From the NCBI RefSeq assembly GCF_022539665.2, contig NC_081339.1:9483367-9547366 (forward strand): a stretch of 64,000 bases of DNA, written 5' to 3'. Source of the stretch: Daphnia carinata (lineage: Eukaryota; Arthropoda; Branchiopoda; Diplostraca; Daphniidae). The translations under genes and the position numbers were made by a program. Each line of letters opens with the position of its first letter. Within the stretch, counting starts at the first letter, position 1. The notes beneath the pieces are model-generated. The model did not search any database and was not told where the DNA came from. It saw only the letters and a list, made by a program, of their open reading frames with translations. This document shows, piece after piece, positions 57,634 through 64,000 of the stretch.

Positions 57634-59133
57634 ATGAAAAATCTAAACTCTCCTCAGTATCGCAACAGCATTACTCCTACAAAGTTTCGCAAAAGCAAAG
57701 TGTATCATCAAATACCATTAAATCATCTCAAAATGGCAAACAATTACATCAAAGTTTACGACTATGAAGGTACCATCATCCCCAGGAGGATAGAAAAATT
57801 ATACAAATCAATAACTGTCAACAACACCGAGAGCGAGGATAATCAACATGAGTACAGAGAAAAGGAAAGTGCGAAAAATGCGGGTGATAACGAACAATTA
57901 GTGCAATTCATAGGATGGAACGGCATAGAAACAGAGAAGAACAACTGTTTCATAAATGAAGAAAAAGTGAATAACAACAGTGAATCAAGTGAAAATGAGA
58001 ACGAAGGGTTAACGGCGTATAGTGGAATGGAACCCGATTTTGAAAGTGACTACAGTGTTGAGTTCACAAAAGGATACGACAGCGACAACTATCTTCAATG
58101 TGAACCAGCGGAAAAACGCAACAAGCCAGACGACCAACAGAAAGAAACGGAAGCGTGTAAAAACTGTCGGTTAAAAACGATAGCATCGATTTCGGCGGCC
58201 CAAGCAGAAAAAATTCAGCTACGAAGACAAGCCATAATAGACCTAGAAGACGGAAAACTTTCATTATCGATGATGGAAGCTCCACTATGGGTAATTAGAA
58301 AGTGCATCCAAAATAAGATACAAGTACAACAAGGTTGGCGAAGACAAAAGATGGCCACGTTTCTCAACGAGAGATATGAGGCAGAACAAACGCTTCTCCA
58401 TACAAGCGTAAGAAGAAGTAAGTACGACGTTACAGACCTCCTTCTATCCTTCGGAGCGAACCCAGAAATACTTTACCGCGGAAAGACAATCGCTCATACC
58501 GCAGTAGCTATAAACGATCTACTATTACTACGAATTCTAAAACACCACAACTGCGAATTTACAGCCCGAAACGGTAATGGAGAAACGCCATTAATGTTGG
58601 CAATTGTATACGAAAACCAAGAGTGCGCAAAGTTAATATGGTCGCCAACTAATATCAACATTGACACACATCAGGGCAAAACCGTTTTGCATTATCTAGC
58701 CGAGTATGGTCTTGAAGACCTGGCTACCCAAATTTGTGCAAAAAGAATCATCAACATCAACCAACAAGATGATTCAGGTGACACTGCTTTAAATGTAGAA
58801 GTAGGATTCAATCGAATTGACATGATTGAAATATTACTGCTACATGGAGCAGACGCACGGATAAAAGACTCCCACGGACACACAGCACGAGCAAAACCAT
58901 GCAGTAAAAGAGTGCAAGCCATTTTTGAAAAATGGGAACAAAATCATAACGGTAAATCCCTGCTTAAAACTAGAAGAAAAGAACACCAACAATACAGCCG
59001 CGAGGGAAATGAAAAAAACATAATCAACATCGCCGAAATACCGGGCATAAAGAAAAGCAAGAACAAAAGGAAGAAAGAAAGAAGACGTTATACCAACAAC
59101 CTTAGTAAAACCACATACAATTCGTTTTCTTAA
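57634..59133 (+). CDS. Ankyrin-repeat protein encoded inside element C
   Basis: The 499-residue frame lies between env and the 3' LTR on the element strand. Residues ~1-175 are acidic and Asn-rich. Residues ~175-250 form a helical, basic region. Five or six ankyrin repeats cover ~251-425, for example TLLHTSVRRSKYDVTDLLL, HTAVAINDLLLLRILK, ETPLMLAIVYENQECAKL, KTVLHYLAEYGLEDL and DTALNVEVGFNRIDM. The C terminus is rich in Lys/Arg (KKSKNKRKKERRR), as a nuclear signal would be. No stops interrupt it. Ankyrin proteins bind other proteins; captured ones in viruses often mimic I-kappa-B, but no such role can be shown here. How it is expressed is unknown. Confidence 0.75.
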   Translation: MKNLNSPQYRNSITPTKFRKSKVYHQIPLNHLKMANNYIKVYDYEGTIIPRRIEKLYKSITVNNTESEDNQHEYREKESAKNAGDNEQLVQFIGWNGIETEKNNCFINEEKVNNNSESSENENEGLTAYSGMEPDFESDYSVEFTKGYDSDNYLQCEPAEKRNKPDDQQKETEACKNCRLKTIASISAAQAEKIQLRRQAIIDLEDGKLSLSMMEAPLWVIRKCIQNKIQVQQGWRRQKMATFLNERYEAEQTLLHTSVRRSKYDVTDLLLSFGANPEILYRGKTIAHTAVAINDLLLLRILKHHNCEFTARNGNGETPLMLAIVYENQECAKLIWSPTNINIDTHQGKTVLHYLAEYGLEDLATQICAKRIININQQDDSGDTALNVEVGFNRIDMIEILLLHGADARIKDSHGHTARAKPCSKRVQAIFEKWEQNHNGKSLLKTRRKEHQQYSREGNEKNIINIAEIPGIKKSKNKRKKERRRYTNNLSKTTYNSFS

Positions 59134-59304
59134 TTTTTAGGTGAAGGAACCAGTTTATTCAACCATAGCCATCATTTGTATTCATAGTAGCAACTGTAGC
59201 CGGTGACGGAAAAAGAAAAAGGACAGCAGAATTTAATAAAAGTCTTGGGTGAAGGAACCAGCCTTATTATTCATCACTATACAATTGGAGGACCAATTCT
59301 TCTT

Positions 59305-59322
59305 ATCGAAGAGGGGGAGGAA
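59305..59322 (+). promoter_or_regulatory. Polypurine tract of element C
   Basis: A CGAAGAGGGGGAGGAA-type run directly precedes the 3' LTR. Confidence 0.85.
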
Positions 59323-59525
59323 TGTAACGAGCCCAAAGGCTATCCGAAGACAGCCACACCCTTTACATCCCTCAAGCGTTTCACAAGTGAAAGTGAACGT
59401 ATCCCCTCCCATTTTACCTTCAATATGTGTGTTAGTTAGTAGTATAAATACAGCATGTTTGTACCTTGTAATTGGGAATTGTTTCAGCAAATCCACTGGT
59501 AATACACGAGGTTCGAAACTTTACA
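59323..59525 (+). repeat. 3' LTR of element C
   Basis: It is identical to the 5' LTR except for one base (TAGTATAAATAC here). The target duplication AATG follows. Confidence 0.95.
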
Positions 59526-59598
59526 AATGCTACCGCTTCTAAAAAACTCTTTTGTAAAAGCATTGATGCAATTTTTCTCACGCAACCAAAAATTGTGG

Positions 59599-59763
59599 AA
59601 AAAAATATCGATTGAGCTTGAACCCAAGAACTTTGTGTCATGAACCTCGCCTTATAGCTCTACGCCAGCACATTTGTCACAATTCGAATCATAATCCAAA
59701 TGCATTGTTGTTGAATAGTACGATACAAATCGATAACGAAAATCTAATATTTCAGTCGTCTGC
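59599..59763 (-). repeat. tRNA-like repeat with shared upstream block, copy 3
   Basis: On the minus strand lie an A box TGGCGTAGAGC (59658-59668), a B-box-like GGGTTCAAGCTC (59614-59624, same 34 bp spacing) and a T run. The upstream block (59716-59763) starts 48 bp upstream. The block is more decayed here, with the hairpin 5' half altered to GATAACG. It lies just right of element C. Confidence 0.5.
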
Positions 59764-61225
59764 TTGCTTTTCAAAGCATAAAACACACTGTTTGCAACAA
59801 GAAAATTGATAAAAACATTCATCCGTACCTAGCGTTGAATTCGGAACTATTGTGCCACAAGCGCTGTCTATATCCACAGCGCTATGACATATGTTTTCGG
59901 AGACGATGGTTGCCGCATAAGGTTATTGTTTATAATTATCGATAAAAACTCGACAGACTAACCCCTATCATTTGTGCAGTGCTATTTTTGGCCGGTAGAT
60001 GGAGGTTATTAGATATTCGTCGATTAGATGTCGATTAGATATATAATCGTATCGTTATCTAAAAGTGGGCGTGGATAATTTGTATCTTGCAGAACTAGAT
60101 AATCGCCAACACTATTCCAGACACTGTTACAAAGGTATTTGCAGAGCCCCATGCATATGTAGTCCACACTCGAGATGGGCGAAACTTCAGGAGGACCTGC
60201 CGAGCCATCAATGCACAGCGAGGAAGCAGCCCAGCTTCTCCACATTCGTCACCGTTTTTACAGTCATCGGCAAAACCACCTCCGCAGGCCGTGGTGTCCT
60301 AGAATTTTCCAGCTTTGCCCCAAGATGGATGGTTACCACCATAGACGTATACAACCCACCTGACTGACGAGAGTCCTTTTCACGGGTTTTCATCGGTCGC
60401 CCCCGCAGTCGCCACATCGCCATAGAACTGTTGAAGACATTAATCTTATACTAATGAATAGTCCTACATAGTTCGCAGTGGTAGTAGAATTTATTAGATG
60501 ACAAGTTACCATAACACCAGCAGGATGCACATAACCCATGAGATCATAAAAGCCCAGAGAAGACGCACAACATGATTTCCACCTGCCATTCCATACACGC
60601 ACACACAGTTGACTGCTGTTTATCCGTACCAACAAGGTCACCGCAAAACATGGTTCCTGCAACCACTTGCTTGTTTATCGCCAACAAGAACCGCCCTGGC
60701 CAAGAGACATCGGAGACGCGTGGTGCCACCCGTTTCGGACGGCCCTACCTCGCCAACCTCCACTCGTTACCCCCGCTTACACGCTAAGTGTCTCACATAC
60801 CAATGCTCTCACTTGCCTGAATTTTCTCTCCCCACATCCGTCCGTTGCACCTGTCACTTAGTCCATTTACTTCCCCGACCATCTCTGCCGTCCTAAAAGG
60901 AACCATGCTAACCTCATAGTGTTATCATATTATCACCTCATGCTTGTGATATATGTGCACCTCATGCTTTTGAAGTTTAAAGTTGAAATCGTCCACGATA
61001 AAGGAAGATGTAGTAAATGGCAACCTAGCATACCCCTGTAACCAAGAATACCCCACGACCAAGAATACACAGTCTTGTCTCAACTACTGAAGCGTCTACA
61101 ACAAATACCGTTTGGGTTTGGCATTCCATAACTGGTTTTTTACAGGTCGGTGGTCAGCTTGGGGAAGGATATTTATAGTGCGATGGTAATGGCGCTGTGT
61201 GTGGGAAGGTATCCAGACCCAGACC
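59764..61225. other. Spacer without a recognised gene
   Basis: Several short frames (for example 60065-60367 and 60609-60896) show no known domain, start context or conservation evidence. A small tandem TCGATTAGATG occurs near 60018. Nothing more is seen. Confidence 0.45.
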
Positions 61226-62720
61226 TTAAATTTTTTCTATTCCTTCCGTAAGACATGGAGCGCTCCTCGTGGGGTTAACTGGGTGGTCGTGCAGCCTCCG
61301 GGCCGTCATGTACCTTGGGTTGGTGGGTTTGTGGCCGAGGTTGACTATATATTTACTGGTTAGCCAGCATCTTCTGGCTGCTATAGGTTCTGTGCCAGAT
61401 TCCGCATAAATTATTTCGGTAGGGGTAGATGGTTTTGATCCTAGTATGTTTCTGATTATTGCCCTGCTGACGACGTTTATTTTGGAAAATTGCTCTTGCT
61501 CGCATTGCCGTAGGCAACCAGCCAATAGTTAATTTTGCTCTGGACTAAATTTTTAAAGTGGAGTAACAAGGTTTGGCCTGAAGGCCCATGCTTTGTGTTG
61601 GTCATAATTCTAAACAGACTTTTCAGGTTCATACATTGTTTGGTGACCCGTTCGATACGGGTTTTTCAGCGTAGTTTCTGGTCGAACAACATCCCGGAGA
61701 ACTTAGCCGATGATTGGGAGGGAATGCGATGCTCGTTTAGAAACAGTAGTGGGTCGGCTTCTGGCTTATATGACCTAGTGAACACCACGGTGGTTGACCT
61801 ATCAGGGGCAAAGTTGAGTCCCCATTGCCTAATCCAGCGGTGCAGTTTTTCTGTTGCTGGTTGTATCGTAACTTCTGCGTCTACCGGGGATCTCGTTGAC
61901 GTGTATATTGTAATATCGTCGGCTTGTAGAAGGGTTTTGGTAGAAGGGGACTTCGTCGGAATGGCAATATTTATACTGCAACATACATGGTGATGGGGCT
62001 TGGAAGAGTCGAAAATTTCGATCATCACAAACGTACAATGTTTTTCACGTTGGACTGCTTCATTTTATGAAAATATGTTGCAAATTTGTCACTTGATCAT
62101 TACAGGTGATAGCTGCATTTACCACCCCCTGCTCTAAGTCATCTATAACTGATCATTATACAGTATATTTAGATGATCTCACTTTTTCTTCATTTCAATC
62201 TCTTAACATACCAAAGGATTTGTGTGGAAAGAACGATAACATTGTTGTTGTTGTCGGTTGTTGTGGTTTATTGTGTTTTGCCTGGCTTCAGGAGAGGGAT
62301 GACAATGGATTGTTTCCAGTGGTCTAGGACGTAGCCTTTAGAAAGGAAGGTATTAAACAGTTGCTCTGGCAACTGTTTTGTTTTGGTGGCCTTTATTCTT
62401 TCCCGATTGGTCCTGTAACATAGAGTTGTGTATAAGATCTGCCCACACTGCTTTGATTTTGGTTTTTGGGAGGCTTTTTTTTATTTCGTCCATCGTTATT
62501 GGGTCATTAGGAACGCTAGGGTGGCAGGATGATATTTTCCCGTTAATCAGTGATTCGAAGGATTTGTTCTCTGGGATGTTTGACGGATGGACGCTGCTAA
62601 AGAGGTTTAGGAATAGTTTCGCTTTTTCCCTCGGTGTGTTGTAAGTTGACTCTTTGGATTTGATAGTTGTGCCATCTGGGGAGGGATTGGATTCTTTGCC
62701 TATCATACGTTTCGTGCAAG
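61226..62720 (-). pseudogene. I-group LINE reverse transcriptase remnants
   Basis: On the minus strand, piece 62706-62353 is the start of an RT region (TPREKAKLFLNLFSS, ADLIHNSMLQ), running on in another frame to about 62272 (LKPGKT). Piece 62028-61666 has QADDITIYTSTRSPVD, in place of YADD, and FAPDRSTTVVFTRS. Piece 61525-61226 has ILGSKPSTPTEIIYAESG of the thumb. About 150 residues between the first two pieces are missing, where one arm of the inverted repeat 62068-63000 sits. It resembles, but is not identical to, the LINE at 25860-31160. Confidence 0.7.
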
Positions 62721-63000
62721 ACCAGAACTACGGTTGATCGTGGGAGCAACAGCTGTTCCAATGCAAAGAACGGTATTTTGTTTTTGCAATAACAAATTGC
62801 CAAGCTTAATTTTACCGGCAACAATGTTTTGGTTGTTCCCACACAAATCCTTTGGCCTTTCCAGAAAATGAAATGAAGAGTAAAGGGAGATCATCTAAAT
62901 ATATAACGATTACTTAAAGATGACTTAGAACAGTTGTGATAAATGCAGCTATCACCTGTAGGCTGTAGCGATCACGTTACAACTTTTAAACATATTTTCA
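62068..63000. repeat. Inverted repeat (~190 bp arms) around a LINE piece
   Basis: Arms 62068-62260 and 62815-63000 are inverted copies: TGAAAATATGTT at the outer ends, TACAGGTGATAGCTGCATTTA, a TATTTAGATGATCTC block, and AACATTGTTG at the inner ends. The interior contains LINE coding sequence. It may be a foldback element that captured LINE DNA or two MITEs in opposite orientation. Confidence 0.7.
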
Positions 63001-63286
63001 AAAATAAAAAAAATCTTTAAAAAAATAATCCTTTTAGTTAGTTTTAGTTTGGTAGCCAGCTAACGGAGAAGGTTTGGTGAATGTACGTTCTCCCCCTATG
63101 ATGGGTAAACTGTTAAAGATATTAGTTGAATCCTAATCCAAAGAAAGATTAATTACAATTGTTTTTAGTGTTTTGGGGGTTCGTAAAGTTACTTTCGTTA
63201 CATTGAACCAGGCTTGCCGCGAGCGCGCACAAAATTTGAGCGAATTTGAGCTCTGCTTAAATTTTTAAGCGGCAAGGTTGAACCGC

Positions 63287-63366
63287 TTAACCAGTTGAAG
63301 GGTTCCGATTGCTGTGCTGGAGACCCGAGTTCGAAACTAGCCTCAGACATTTCCTTTTTTTTTCCT
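63287..63366 (+). repeat. Possible tRNA-derived repeat
   Basis: A B-box GTTCGAAAC (63329-63337) lies 32 bp after an imperfect A box (TTAACCAGTTG) and before a T run (TTTCCTTTTTTTTT). No upstream block like that of copies 1-3 is seen. Low support. Confidence 0.3.
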
Positions 63367-63636
63367 TTCCTACCGTAAGCTGGCCACGCGCGGCGCTAGG
63401 TTCCCCTTTCCACTGTTTTTCCCACACATTTCAATTCTGCATTAGTTACCAAACAGTGGAAAGTGGAGCTCGGTTTGGGGTATTACGCCCCTCTGGCAAT
63501 GCAATTTTAGGCGCTGGAGTTATTGCGCGCTGTTAGGCCGTTATTATAGTAGGCCATGTGCACAAGTAAGTCCGTTCCCTAGGCAACCACGGGAAGCTGA
63601 TGCAGATTGCAGACGCACCAGTCGCATATATAGCAG

Positions 63637-63660
63637 ACAGCAGACAGCAGACAGCAGAAG
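63637..63660 (+). repeat. GCAGACA microsatellite
   Basis: Four short tandem GCAGACA-type units occur here. No reading frame is supported around them. Confidence 0.7.
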
Positions 63661-63810
63661 GCAAAATGTGCGATAGGGCAAATTTGGAGCGCCGCATCCA
63701 TAGATAAAGACCACTGGTTCGTTATCTCCATAAGAAAAATAACATGGGCTGCTGACGCAGAAATTTTGGGTACCCTTCCTACGATTTTTTGGATCCTTAC
63801 TTTGATTATA

Positions 63811-63824
63811 CTGCCATCTAGTGG
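63811..63824 (-). promoter_or_regulatory. CTCF-like motif
   Basis: On the minus strand CCACTAGATGGCAG matches the core consensus of the CTCF insulator protein closely. A single 14-base match can occur by chance, and no binding data are available. Confidence 0.35.
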
Positions 63825-64000
63825 AGGTTGTGATCACTACTTTAGGTATAAACAGTTTCCATTAACCGCCATTGCTTGTGGCAGTTTGTGGCATCCTGAA
63901 GCTAGATTTGGCTTGAAAATGTCGTTTTCTAAAGAAAGTAAGAATAGGATAGGTTTGTACAGTTTGATCTATGGAGTGATCGTTCTAATGTTGAGAGACT

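Larger units (their letters stand above)
45318..59525 (+). mobile_element. Element C: nearly complete env-carrying Ty3/Gypsy retroelement with accessory frames
   Basis: The 14.2 kb unit has two 203 bp LTRs that differ at one base, a 4 bp target duplication AATG (45314-45317, 59526-59529), a primer site, gag, pol, env, an antisense frame, an ankyrin-repeat frame and a polypurine tract. Pol carries one stop and a 64 bp insertion, and env one single-base shift, so this copy is not autonomous although it is young. The presence of env, a splice donor and an acceptor places it among errantivirus-like elements. The ankyrin frame and the antisense frame are unusual cargo. Confidence 0.95.

Noticed and set aside
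60065-60896. Several overlapping frames as a small gene
   Set aside because: No family resemblance, all frames are short, and none is favoured by codon pattern.

Overview
The window is a mobile-element-rich stretch of an animal genome, most likely an arthropod. A crustacean such as Daphnia would fit, but that is inference only. The grounds are env-bearing Ty3/Gypsy elements, a BEL/Pao element, I-group LINEs, hAT, PIF/Harbinger and pogo-like elements, short spliceosomal introns, a nuclear tRNA-Cys and AT-rich spacers. No intact host protein gene is seen. The only host-like coding sequence is a fragment of an Akt/PKB kinase gene plus one or two unidentified exon-like pieces.

Layout. 1-941: spacer with a tRNA-Cys between two direct repeats. 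942-20563: 'element A', an old env-carrying Gypsy element on the + strand. It is broken by a pogo-like insert (6249-6963) and by a young BEL/Pao element in the opposite orientation (12152-20150). The BEL element itself carries a foldback MITE and a small hairpin repeat. 20564-25619: a ~5 kb element with ~0.9 kb inverted repeats enclosing host-gene fragments, among them Akt exons. About 25860-31160: a decayed I-group LINE. 31422-32567: PIF/Harbinger transposase remnant. 34470-36430: intron-containing hAT transposase remnant. 36833-44873: 'element B', a second env-carrying Gypsy element on the - strand. 45318-59525: 'element C', a nearly full-length relative of A with two almost identical LTRs. 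61226-63000: minus-strand LINE remnants and an inverted repeat. The rest is spacer.

Elements A and C belong to one retrovirus-like family. Their order is LTR, tRNA-Gln-like primer site, splice donor, gag with a very long coiled coil, pol in the -1 frame, splice acceptor exactly at the env ATG, and env with lectin-like repeats, a Thr-rich stalk and one transmembrane segment. An unusual accessory region follows: a small reading frame on the antisense strand, and in C a 499-residue ankyrin-repeat reading frame. The antisense frame keeps its length class, start, end and upstream block in A and C although its residues have diverged far more than pol. The BEL element cut it near its 3' end in A.

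Most reading frames here carry stops or frameshifts and are annotated as pseudogenes. The open ones are gag, the antisense frame and the ankyrin frame of C. Best leads: the accessory region of A/C, the inverted-repeat element that captured Akt exons, and three tRNA-like repeats sharing an upstream block at constant spacing.
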